A stretch of DNA of 5,675 nt from Pyrobaculum sp. (GCA_022759345.1 JAEMPK010000087.1:1-5675), one strand, 5' to 3'; counted from the first letter of the stretch, positions 1 through 5,175 are shown. Numbers and translations are program-made. The notes: generated from the sequence alone by a model not told the origin.

Positions 1-364
1 TGGCCGTCTCCTGCTCAAGCCGGATCCGCTCTTTGATCACCTCCTCAAGCCCCGCTGAGGAGCCCCTCTGAGCCAAGATGTTAGCCACCACCTTCGCAAG
101 CTCAGTAACGTCGATAGGCCCCCTCACGCCCTTCTTCGCCGCGTCGATGAAAAGGTCGGCATGGCTTTTGACAAGCGCCATGATACGCTCGTCCCGCGCC
201 AACTCCTGCACATACTCGCCCCCCCTCTTCCCCGAGAGGTACATAGACACAGCGGCTGGGGTCAGGCCAAGAAGCCGCGCCGTCTCGTTCACGCTGAGCC
301 CCCTCTCCACCAGCTCCCGCGCCAACAAAGCCCTGACGGCTGATAGTATGCGCTCCAGACTCAC
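1..364 (-). CDS. HTH (XRE/COG2522-like) transcriptional regulator, partial at left edge
   Basis: This reading frame starts at GTG 364 and stays open to base 1, giving 121 codons with the C-terminus outside the window. Residues about 7-47 form a helix-turn-helix: a leading helix (LSAVRALLARELVERG), then LSVNETARLLGLTPAAVSMYLSGKRG, in which TPAAVSMYLSGKR is the recognition helix. This is typical of archaeal XRE-type regulators of the COG2522 kind, which bind DNA as small cytoplasmic proteins. The remainder (about 55-121) is helical and charged and does not reveal a ligand-binding domain. An in-frame TAA two codons upstream fixes the start. A TATA-like TTTTTTAA about 25 bases upstream implies a leaderless message. 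It diverges from the 143-residue gene across 82 bases, so it may regulate that gene or itself; this is inference. Some COG2522 proteins carry a C-terminal effector domain, which cannot be checked here. Confidence 0.8.
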   Translation of the reverse strand, partial: MSLERILSAVRALLARELVERGLSVNETARLLGLTPAAVSMYLSGKRGGEYVQELARDERIMALVKSHADLFIDAAKKGVRGPIDVTELAKVVANILAQRGSSAGLEEVIKERIRLEQETA

Positions 365-384
365 GACTTAAAGCCGCAAATAGG

Positions 385-393
385 TTAAAAAAC
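385..393 (-). promoter_or_regulatory. TATA-like box for the HTH regulator gene
   Basis: On the minus strand this reads GTTTTTTAA, with its far end 28 bases upstream of GTG 364. That is the spacing expected for a crenarchaeal TATA box driving a leaderless transcript. Confidence 0.5.
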
Positions 394-420
394 ATTGCAT
401 AAGAGACTCTTGTTAACACT

Positions 421-427
421 TATAAAA
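421..427 (+). promoter_or_regulatory. TATA box for the 143-residue gene
   Basis: TATAAAA begins 26 bases before ATG 447, so transcription should begin at or next to the start codon. No Shine-Dalgarno sequence is seen, consistent with a leaderless message. It lies in the 82-base divergent spacer shared with the HTH gene. Confidence 0.7.
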
Positions 428-446
428 CCGACCTAGACGCGGGTCC

Positions 447-878
447 ATGTACCGGGTATATGAGAGAAGGGTGCAAGTACCCATCAGAATCTCGAAGGGC
501 GCCGACGAGCAGGCCAGGCTTAGGAAGCTGGAGAGGTGGCCCCGGGAGGCAGGCACCACCGTGGTGCTAGACGAGTCGGGCTCTAACTTCGGTAAGCTTG
601 TGCAGATATACGCCGCAGACTACGGCCTAGAGGTGGGCGAGAAGAAGTGGGACGTCAAGACCGAGGGCGATGCCGTGAAGGCGAGGCTGGAGATACCCCT
701 CTTAAAGGGCGGGGAGACAAAGGGCAGGGCCGTCATGGAGGCCACCATACCCAAGACCCCCACCGGCGAGGAGGGCAATAACTACGTCTACACCGCCGAC
801 GTCCAGTACTACATAGAAATAGACGAACAAGTACTCGCGGAGTCGACCACGAGCGGAATGGTGGAGTTCAGCCTCTGA
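447..878 (+). CDS. conserved-looking hypothetical protein, 143 aa
   Basis: I do not recognise this protein. It is 143 residues, rich in Glu and Lys, without cysteine, signal peptide or membrane segment, so it is probably a soluble cytoplasmic protein. The N-terminal third is basic and charged (MYRVYERRVQVPIRISKGAD). The C-terminal half alternates hydrophobic and polar residues (AVKARLEIPLL, NNYVYTADVQYYIEIDEQVL), suggesting a beta-rich fold. Codon use is GC-rich like its neighbours, and a strong TATA box at the leaderless distance supports expression from ATG 447. It diverges from an HTH regulator gene and is followed 44 bases after its stop by a separately promoted gene on the same strand, so it is probably monocistronic. 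No function is proposed. Confidence 0.8.
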   Translation: MYRVYERRVQVPIRISKGADEQARLRKLERWPREAGTTVVLDESGSNFGKLVQIYAADYGLEVGEKKWDVKTEGDAVKARLEIPLLKGGETKGRAVMEATIPKTPTGEEGNNYVYTADVQYYIEIDEQVLAESTTSGMVEFSL

Positions 879-897
879 CGCCCCCTCTCTAACACCC

Positions 898-903
898 TAT
901 AAA
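898..903 (+). promoter_or_regulatory. TATA box for the CxxC protein gene
   Basis: TATAAA begins 25 bases before GTG 923, the usual leaderless spacing. It lies in the 44-base gap after the preceding gene, indicating independent transcription. Confidence 0.65.
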
Positions 904-922
904 CTCCCAACGACTATAGACG

Positions 923-1294
923 GTGGCTCAAATTGAGGTGGTTACGTATCTCCCCGCCAAAGTCGGCTTGTGTAGAGTGTGTGATTTGGCAGACGCCTTT
1001 AGGATTCAGCTACGCGAGGAGGCTTGGGACGTAGACCTCTCCGCGTTGATGCAGGCCCTCGATGAGGTGGATGCGCCGGTGCGCCTCACCTCCCCCTTCA
1101 CCTTGAGGGGGCTCTACCTCATGATACGCCACGGCACCGGGAGACTCCCCCTGGTGATCGTAAGGGGGAGGCTCGTGCATGCAGGCCCCGTCGGGGAGCC
1201 TAAGGAACTTGCGAAGAAGATACGCGACGCCCTCAGCGTCGCCGGGGGAAAATCCCGGCGCAGTCCACCTCTCCGGCGGCCAGTCTCTTCATAA
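923..1294 (+). CDS. putative small thioredoxin-fold protein with CxxC motif
   Basis: The protein has 123 residues starting at GTG 923; a TAG two codons upstream excludes an earlier start. The N-terminus VAQIEVVTYLPAKVGLCRVC gives a beta strand followed by CRVC at residues 17-20, as in a thioredoxin active site. Near residues 74-88, RLPLVIVRGRLVHAG resembles the cis-proline strand plus the following strand of thioredoxin and glutaredoxin proteins, and a final helix follows (EPKELAKKIRDAL). The middle, about 30-70, is helical. I infer a redox or metal-binding thioredoxin-like protein; the exact family is not recognised. The last roughly 17 residues are basic and low in order (GGKSRRSPPLRRPVSS) and lie in DNA that also encodes the end of the convergent glycosylase-like gene, so the natural C-terminus may be shorter in relatives. 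Confidence 0.7.
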   Translation: MAQIEVVTYLPAKVGLCRVCDLADAFRIQLREEAWDVDLSALMQALDEVDAPVRLTSPFTLRGLYLMIRHGTGRLPLVIVRGRLVHAGPVGEPKELAKKIRDALSVAGGKSRRSPPLRRPVSS

Positions 1295-1787
1295 ACGCCT
1301 CGTAGATCTCCAGCATGCCGAAGAGCCAGAGGTTTACGCCGTTGTATGGCCTCGGAGGCGTCGACAGAAGCTCTGCCAACTCCTCGGCGGTGAGTCGGCG
1401 GTAGTAGAAACAAGGCTCCTTCAGGAGGAGGACCCTCCTGTACTCCCGCGCCAGGTCCTCAGTGACGGGAGTCCCCGGGGCGCCCGCCAACTGCTTCAAC
1501 AGTGGCTCTACGTCGTCTAGAGATATGTTGTTTCTAAACCCTCGCCGTGTCCACTCGTCCACGGCGGCGTAAAAGTACCGCACCAAGTCATCCACGTAGG
1601 GACCCGCGTCGTACATCAACACGATGGGGTGGTTCAGCCAGCCCCGCCGGCCGTCTCTCAAGATACCGCGGCGCCGGAGGATCGCCAAGAGGACTTGTTT
1701 AAGCTCCACCCTCTGCCTCCCAAGTCTCCTGTCGTCTAGAAAGGCGGCGCTCCTCCCGTGGTCTACGTAGGGCCGGAACACCTGCAC
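1233..1787 (-). CDS. pyrimidine dimer DNA glycosylase/endonuclease V-like protein
   Basis: The protein has 184 residues starting at GTG 1787; an in-frame TAA two codons upstream fixes the start. The N-terminus MQVFRPYVDHGRSAAFLDDRRLGRQRVE and the later GWLNHPIVLMYDAG and VDEWTRRGFRNNI match the pattern I know from proteins annotated as MSMEG_6572-type, pyrimidine dimer DNA glycosylase (Pyr_excise). Members have an F-x-P-Y start, an RLGxQRVE motif and a GWxNHP motif. The proposed role is base-excision repair of UV cyclobutane dimers; activity for this branch is inferred only from annotation of relatives. The protein is soluble and helical. The C-terminal part (about 120-175) is probably lineage-specific. 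It converges on the CxxC gene with a 62-base overlap and diverges from malQ over 30 bases. A TTAAAA box 22-27 bases upstream of the start suggests a leaderless message. Confidence 0.7.
   Translation of the reverse strand: MQVFRPYVDHGRSAAFLDDRRLGRQRVELKQVLLAILRRRGILRDGRRGWLNHPIVLMYDAGPYVDDLVRYFYAAVDEWTRRGFRNNISLDDVEPLLKQLAGAPGTPVTEDLAREYRRVLLLKEPCFYYRRLTAEELAELLSTPPRPYNGVNLWLFGMLEIYEAFMKRLAAGEVDCAGIFPRRR
1240..1260. repeat. inverted repeat (7-bp GC hairpin) in the convergent overlap
   Basis: CGCCGGG at 1240-1246 pairs perfectly with CCCGGCG at 1254-1260 around a 7-base A-rich loop. It lies inside the overlapping ends of two convergent genes. It may act as a 3'-end structure for one or both transcripts; crenarchaeal termination usually depends on T-rich tracts, which are absent here, so the role is uncertain. 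Confidence 0.4.
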
Positions 1788-1790
1788 CAG

Positions 1791-1800
1791 TTAAATAAAT
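1791..1800 (+). promoter_or_regulatory. TATA box for malQ
   Basis: TTAAATAAAT starts 27 bases before GTG 1818, a leaderless spacing. Its left edge is only four bases from the start codon of the divergent glycosylase-like gene. Confidence 0.55.
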
Positions 1801-1808
1801 GGCCCAGA

Positions 1809-1814
1809 TTTTAA
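1809..1814 (-). promoter_or_regulatory. TATA-like box for the glycosylase-like gene
   Basis: On the minus strand this reads TTAAAA, 27 to 22 bases upstream of GTG 1787. Its plus-strand edge lies four bases from the malQ start codon, so the two promoters are packed face to face in a 30-base spacer. Confidence 0.5.
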
Positions 1815-1817
1815 CTC

Positions 1818-3241
1818 GTGCTAAGAGACTTTGGCGTGTTGCTCCCCGTCTTCAGCCTGCCCGGCGGATGCCACGTAGGCTACATGGGGCCCGAGGCATA
1901 TAAATTCGCAGAGTTCCTCGCCGACGCCGAGGCCACGTACTTGCAAGTCCTGCCCCTGGGCCACACCGCGCCTGAGTACGACTCCCCCTACAGCGCCGTC
2001 TCGCTGATGGCAAGCAACCCCCCTCATAAGCCTAGACAAGATGACCCAAGACAGGCAGCTGACGAAGACCCCGCCGCGGTGTCCCCCCACCGAGAGGGCT
2101 GACTACGAGGCGGCGTGGGGGCTGAAGAGGCGGTGCCTCCAAGAGGCCTTCCAGGCGGGGCTGGGGAGAGTTTGAAGAATTCGTCGCGGCCAACGGCTGG
2201 TGGCTGGAGCCCTACGGCAGATACATGGCCCTTAGGGAGACCTACGGCTCCCCTGGGTCAACTGGCCGCCTGAGTTCAAAAGACCCGGGGGCCCACCTGC
2301 CTGAGAAAATTGCGAAGAGGGCGCTCTTCTACTAGTACGTGCAGTACATCTTCTGGAGGCAGTGGAGCGACCTCAAACGCCACGTCAACAGCTTAGGCAT
2401 CTTCGTCGTGGGGGACCTCCCCATCTACCCAGCCCACGACAGCGTAGACGTCTGGGAGGGCCAGCCCTACTTCAAACTGGCGCCGGACGGCACGCCGCTG
2501 TACTTGTCGGGCGTGCCCCCGGACTACTTCTCGCCCGCAAGCCAGCTCTGGGGGACCCCGGTCTACGACTGGGGGGCGCTCCGCCGCGGCGGCTACCTCT
2601 GGTGGACCCGGAGGCTGAGGCGGTTGCTGGAGGTCTTCGACTACATACGGCTAGACCACTTCCGCGGCTACGTCGCCTACTGGGAGGTGCCCCACGGCGA
2701 GGAGACCGCCGTAAATGGCAGATGGGCACCGGGGCCAGGCGAGGAGCTGTTTAAGGCGGTGGAGGACCTCCTGCCGAGGTTGATAGCGGAGGACCTCGGC
2801 TTTATCACGACCGACGTGGTGGAGCTTAGGAGGCGGCTGGGGCTACCGGGCATGCGGGTGCTCCAGTTCGCCTGGGACGGCAACCCCGCCAACGAGCACA
2901 AGCCCCACAACTATGAACGCAACCTCGTCGCCTATACCGGCACCCACGACAACAACACCCTACTTGGCTGGTGGCGGGATGAGGCGACCCCACGCGCCAG
3001 GCGGGAGGCCCTGGCCTACATGGGCGGGTGCAGAGGCGCAGCGAACTGGCGCTTCATACGGCTCCTCTTCTCCACCGTCGTCGCCGTGGTGCCTATACAA
3101 GACGTGTTAGGCCTCGGCGCCGAGGCCCGGATCAACAAGCCGGCAACGCGCCGCGGCAACTGGAAGTGGCGGCTCCACGCCCAGCCGCCCCCCACCTACG
3201 CCAGAAGGCTCAGACGCCTTGCGAAGCTCTACGGGAGGTAA
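1818..3241 (+). pseudogene. malQ: 4-alpha-glucanotransferase (amylomaltase, GH77), disrupted
   Basis: MalQ transfers 1,4-alpha-glucan segments between maltooligosaccharides in the cytoplasm. The N-terminal piece from GTG 1818 has GVLLPVFSLPGG, YLQVLPLGHT and DSPYSAVSLMASNP. The intact downstream frame (300 codons from GTG 2339) keeps GVPPDYFS, the nucleophile Asp in IRLDHFRG (residue 106 of that frame), the acid/base Glu in IAEDLG (151) and the Asp in GTHDNNT (204), through to the family C-terminus. Between them the reading frame breaks: an extra C in the run 2018-2023, an extra G in 2157-2160, a missing base near 2246-2248, an extra G in 2287-2291, and TAG at 2333-2335 where relatives have a sense codon. 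Repaired, it encodes about 473 residues, close to the roughly 470-500 usual for thermophilic amylomaltases. The 300-residue piece alone lacks the first part of the barrel and is unlikely to be active. Sequence error is the main alternative to decay. Confidence 0.85.
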
Positions 3242-3244
3242 ACA

Positions 3245-3250
3245 CATAAA
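3245..3250 (+). promoter_or_regulatory. TATA-like box for the candidate C/D box sRNA
   Basis: CATAAA lies right after the malQ stop codon and begins 25 bases before the C box at 3270. A transcript starting at the usual distance would begin at or just before the C box. The match to a consensus box is only moderate. Confidence 0.4.
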
Positions 3251-3265
3251 GACAGAGCGAAGACC

Positions 3266-3321
3266 TCACGTGATGAGGTGTGCCGCAACAGAAACGTGAA
3301 GACAAACCTCCGCCTGACTTA
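3266..3321 (+). ncRNA. candidate C/D box guide sRNA (2'-O-methylation)
   Basis: The boxes are in canonical order and spacing: C box GTGATGA (3270-3276, perfect RTGATGA), 12 bases, degenerate D' box CAGA (3289-3292), 3 bases, C' box GTGAAGA (3296-3302, one mismatch), 11 bases, D box CTGA (3314-3317). Archaeal C/D sRNAs bind L7Ae, Nop5 and fibrillarin and direct ribose methylation of rRNA or tRNA at the base paired five positions upstream of D or D'. By that rule the D guide (CAAACCTCCGC) would point to the A of GCGGAGGTTTG, and the D' guide (GGTGTGCCGCAA) to the fifth base of TTGCGGCACACC. No clear terminal stem is visible, and the D' box is weak. It sits 28 bases past the malQ stop with a TATA-like box upstream, and overlaps the start of a small reading frame. 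The exact ends are estimates. Confidence 0.6.
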
Positions 3322-3505
3322 AATCTGTCAACGGCACTGGAGCTAGAGGAGATCAGCGGCCGATCCCTCAGCAGACACGGCAACCCGCCGTACCGTTGGG
3401 CATTTAAACGGAGGGAGTGGGTTGTTTGTAGTTGAGGTTTTGGACAAGCCAAGAAATCCCTACCTAAAAGATAGAAAGAGCCCAGCGGCACAATACACAA
3501 ACTAA
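3280..3505 (+). pseudogene. small unknown reading frame with an apparent frameshift
   Basis: From GTG 3280 the frame encodes 51 residues (stop TGA 3433-3435) with a protein-like second half, GRSLSRHGNPPYRWAFKRRE followed by WVVCS. A different frame takes over at once, reading VVEVLDKPRNPYLKDRK and more from about 3428 to TAA 3503-3505. Joining them by a one-base change near GTTGTTTGTA (3421-3430) gives a basic protein of about 75 residues. I do not recognise the family. The sequence is rich in Arg, Lys and Pro and has no membrane segment. The first codons overlap the candidate C/D box sRNA, so either the true protein start is elsewhere, the region is a relic, or the reading is chance. The minus-strand frame opposite is Ser- and Cys-rich and looks like a shadow. 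Confidence 0.35.
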
Positions 3506-3793
3506 AGCTATAAACCTCCGAAGGGAGTTTCTGCACAGCGTTTAGTCGGTGCCCCCGTGCTACAGTCTCTTCTCCGCCTATCTTCGCTACTGCCACCAGC
3601 CAGCTACCGTCGTAGTTTGGGTCGGGAAGAGAAGGCCATCGCCGCAGTTCGCATTAAAGGCTCCGATGACAGCCACGAGACCCGCGGGCAGAGCCTTCTC
3701 TTAACAGCTCTGGGCTCCTCTAGGAGGTCTCGTGCAGATTCGGCCAGCATACGCATAGCCACGTAGTTCCCCTCCCGCCAGCACTGACGTCAT
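3505..3793 (-). pseudogene. decayed unknown gene readable only across three frames
   Basis: On the minus strand three protein-like segments follow each other in different frames: REGNYVAMRMLAESARDLLEE, then AVKR (about 3695-3777); LPAGLVAVIGAFNANCGDGL, then LFP (about 3625-3694); and DPNYDGSWLVAVAKIGGEET, then VARGHRLNAVQKLPSEVYSF (about 3508-3628). Frame changes fall near 3693-3702 and 3622-3632. A possible original start is ATG 3793, which is in yet another frame. Together they would form one soluble protein of roughly 90 residues with an N-terminal helix and a beta-rich C-terminal part. I do not recognise the family. The continuity and residue composition across joins are the evidence; the exact ends are approximate. 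Simple chance is possible because GC-rich DNA has long open frames. Confidence 0.4.
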
Positions 3794-3932
3794 AAAAAGA
3801 GACACATAAATCACGAAGAAGAGAATATGGAAACACGAGAACAAGCAGGTGAGAGATGCAGGTAGAGCAAATGCAACAAAGAGAATTGTGGACCAACCCG
3901 GGAGTTTAGGCCGAGGACGCCAAGAGATAGTA
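3794..3932. other. intergenic stretch without a recognised gene
   Basis: This is 139 bases with a purine-rich plus strand (pyrimidine-rich minus strand). No reading frame of credible composition, RNA motif or repeat is seen. The T/C-rich minus strand directly downstream of the small minus-strand gene could serve as a transcription end region, as pyrimidine tracts often do in crenarchaea; this is inference. Confidence 0.4.
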
Positions 3933-4166
3933 TCAGCCGCGGCTGTTTAGCCTCTGGATTTGTTCCTGGATTTTTTCTGCCAGCCAAGCCATCTCGTCGA
4001 GGTCCTCCGGCGTGAGGTCTTGATGCCATTTTTCCACCACCCGCGACAGTAGCTGGAGCGTGAAGTGGAGGAGGGGCCAGTAGGGGTGGTGCTCTGCTAT
4101 GCTGTCTGCGAGCCGCTGGAGCTCCTCCACTCTTCTCTGCATCGCGGAGGCTACGTCAGGCTCCAT
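3933..4166 (-). CDS. small helical protein of unknown function, 77 aa
   Basis: The protein from ATG 4166 is MEPDVASAMQRRVEELQRLA followed by further charged, amphipathic helices with a break at HHPYWPLLHF. It ends with a Glu/Gln-rich helix (LDEMAWLAEKIQEQIQRL). There is no cysteine, signal peptide or clear membrane span; a helical-bundle or coiled-coil protein is likely. I do not recognise the family. GTG 4172 is an alternative start two codons upstream, but a GAGG element (minus strand, 4174-4177) lies 7 bases from ATG 4166 and only one from GTG 4172, favouring ATG. The start overlaps the end of a 31-codon frame (4156-4251). It may be translated by coupling to that frame, or the two may be one gene split by a frameshift in AAAA (joined length about 105 residues). 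The gene lies downstream of the dehydrogenase on the same strand. Confidence 0.65.
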   Translation of the reverse strand: MEPDVASAMQRRVEELQRLADSIAEHHPYWPLLHFTLQLLSRVVEKWHQDLTPEDLDEMAWLAEKIQEQIQRLNSRG

Positions 4167-4251
4167 AGCCACGCCTCTTTTGCGGCACGCCCTGCGCCGT
4201 CTTCGGACTTCCGGGGAGCCGCCGTTGCGAGGTACTCACCTCCTTGCTCAT
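4156..4251 (-). CDS. 31-residue basic reading frame upstream of the helical protein (leader peptide or split N-terminus)
   Basis: ATG 4251 begins MSKEVSTSQRRLPGSPKTAQ and runs 31 codons to TGA 4156, with a basic, Ser/Pro/Gly-rich composition typical of a disordered tail. Its start is 20-28 bases from a strong TATATATA box, the leaderless distance, and it also has a purine-rich GGGAGAGG-like element 8-15 bases upstream. It overlaps the start of the 77-residue gene by 11 bases. Deleting one A from the AAAA run near 4178-4181 would fuse the frames without a stop. Either it is a short peptide translationally coupled to the next gene, or it is the true N-terminus of that protein. The position of the promoter argues that translation really begins here. 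Confidence 0.45.
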   Translation of the reverse strand: MSKEVSTSQRRLPGSPKTAQGVPQKRRGYGA

Positions 4252-4269
4252 GTCTCTTCCTCCTCTCCC

Positions 4270-4279
4270 CTATATATAG
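4270..4279 (-). promoter_or_regulatory. TATA box overlapping the dehydrogenase stop codon
   Basis: The minus strand reads ACTATATATA, the strongest TATA element in the window, and includes the last codons and the TAG stop of the dehydrogenase gene (GAC TAT ATA TAG). It is 19-28 bases upstream of ATG 4251, a leaderless distance, so it should drive the small downstream genes independently. Confidence 0.65.
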
Positions 4280-5175
4280 TCTTCTCTCCTCGCCACGTTC
4301 CTCGGCCGGCCGCCCATGGCCCAGGTTATCAAGTTCTTCACAGCCTCCACGGCCATGCGGCGCCACACTTCCTCGTTGCCGTATCCCCCGGCCACCCAAG
4401 GCGTCGCCACCACGTTAGGTAAGGCGAAAAACTCGGCGTCTTTGGCGAAGTCGTTTCTGCCCCACCACACGTCGCTGGCGAAGATGAAGCTGGGCCTCTC
4501 CTTGAGGATTCTCCACGCCCCCTCTCTGTCCACCACCTCCGCCCTCCCCACGTTTACAAACACTGCGTCTTCCAGCATCAACGCCAAATGTTCATACCTC
4601 ACCAAGCCTCTTGTATATTTCGTCAACGGCAACGCGCAGACGGCGGCGGAGGCGCCGCGCAGAGCCTCTTCGAGGCTGTTGGTGAAGCGCCAAGGCCCCT
4701 CTTTGGGGGTCCTCGAGAAGCCCCACACCTCCGCCCCCAGCACCGCCAGCGCCTTAGCCACGCGGGTCCCTATCTCGCCCAGGCCCAGCACAGCCGCCTT
4801 GCGGCCTGCCAGCAACGGAATTGCAACATCGCGGCGGTAGTCTCCCCTCCTCATCTTCTCGCCGTATTGAACAATCCTCTTGTAGGGGGCGAGGAGAAGG
4901 GCCAGGGCGAACTCGGCGACGGCGTCTGCGTTGGACCCGGCGTTGCCCGCCACCACCACGTGCGGGGGGATCTGCTCCCAAGGGAGGTGGTCGAGCCCGG
5001 CGGTCACCGCCTGTATGAACCTGAGCCTCGGCATCTTCCTAAGCTCCTCAGGCGTCAGCCTAGACACAAGCGCCGCCTCCACGTTGCTCAGATCCCCGCC
5101 CCTCACCACGGTGAAGTGCCTCCTCAGCTCGGCCTCGGCCTCGGGAGGCAGGTCGAAATTTACGTATACCTCCAT
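4270..5175 (-). CDS. D-isomer-specific 2-hydroxyacid dehydrogenase family protein with altered active site
   Basis: The protein has 301 residues, slightly short for this family (about 310-330), and starts at ATG 5175. Its order is an N-terminal substrate-side domain with AVTAGLDHLPW (57-66), then a Rossmann domain with GLGEIG (131-136, GxGxxG) and WGFSRT (151-156), LPLTKYTRGL (182-191), and NVGRAEVVD (208-216). The family reduces 2-keto acids or oxidises D-2-hydroxy acids using NAD(P)H in the cytoplasm. A Ser-Arg after the second strand suggests NADP(H), by inference. Arg211 is the conserved catalytic arginine. The usual catalytic Glu (in DVFxxEP) falls at Arg240 in SDVWWGRND, and the usual catalytic His of TPHxAG is Trp260 in TPWVAGG. 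The classical reaction is therefore doubtful. The upstream neighbour is an isomerase-like gene, which hints at sugar-acid metabolism. Family assignment is firm; substrate is unknown. Confidence 0.85.
   Translation of the reverse strand: MEVYVNFDLPPEAEAELRRHFTVVRGGDLSNVEAALVSRLTPEELRKMPRLRFIQAVTAGLDHLPWEQIPPHVVVAGNAGSNADAVAEFALALLLAPYKRIVQYGEKMRRGDYRRDVAIPLLAGRKAAVLGLGEIGTRVAKALAVLGAEVWGFSRTPKEGPWRFTNSLEEALRGASAAVCALPLTKYTRGLVRYEHLALMLEDAVFVNVGRAEVVDREGAWRILKERPSFIFASDVWWGRNDFAKDAEFFALPNVVATPWVAGGYGNEEVWRRMAVEAVKNLITWAMGGRPRNVARREDYI

Noticed and set aside
102..419. Minus-strand 105-codon frame beginning with an ATG at 419
   Set aside because: It is one frame off the HTH regulator, has Gly/Arg-rich low-complexity content and terminates inside the region where the HTH frame continues.
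2018..2335. Programmed frameshifting in malQ
   Set aside because: Four shifts in mixed directions plus a stop codon cannot plausibly be recoded together; decay or sequence error is simpler.
2362..2754. Plus-strand 130-codon Arg/Pro/Leu-rich frame
   Set aside because: It is the alternate frame of the intact malQ C-terminal part and has the composition of a shadow.
3210..3596. Long minus-strand open frame across the malQ 3' end
   Set aside because: Most of it is Ser-, Cys- and Arg-rich shadow sequence antisense to malQ and the small plus-strand frame. Only its first part looks coding, and that is included in the three-frame remnant.
3661..3700. Possible second C box (CGATGA) near 3664
   Set aside because: The first base does not fit RTGATGA, and no D, C' or D' boxes follow at proper spacing.
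4178..4192. Nine-base match GTGCCGCAA shared by the minus strand here and the candidate sRNA guide at 3280-3288
   Set aside because: The match is to the sense of the guide, not its complement, in the message of the small gene, and nine bases can recur by chance.
4316..4840. 174-codon plus-strand open frame
   Set aside because: It is antisense to the dehydrogenase gene, which has clear family motifs and a promoter; its composition is Ser/Thr/Ala-rich and it matches no family.
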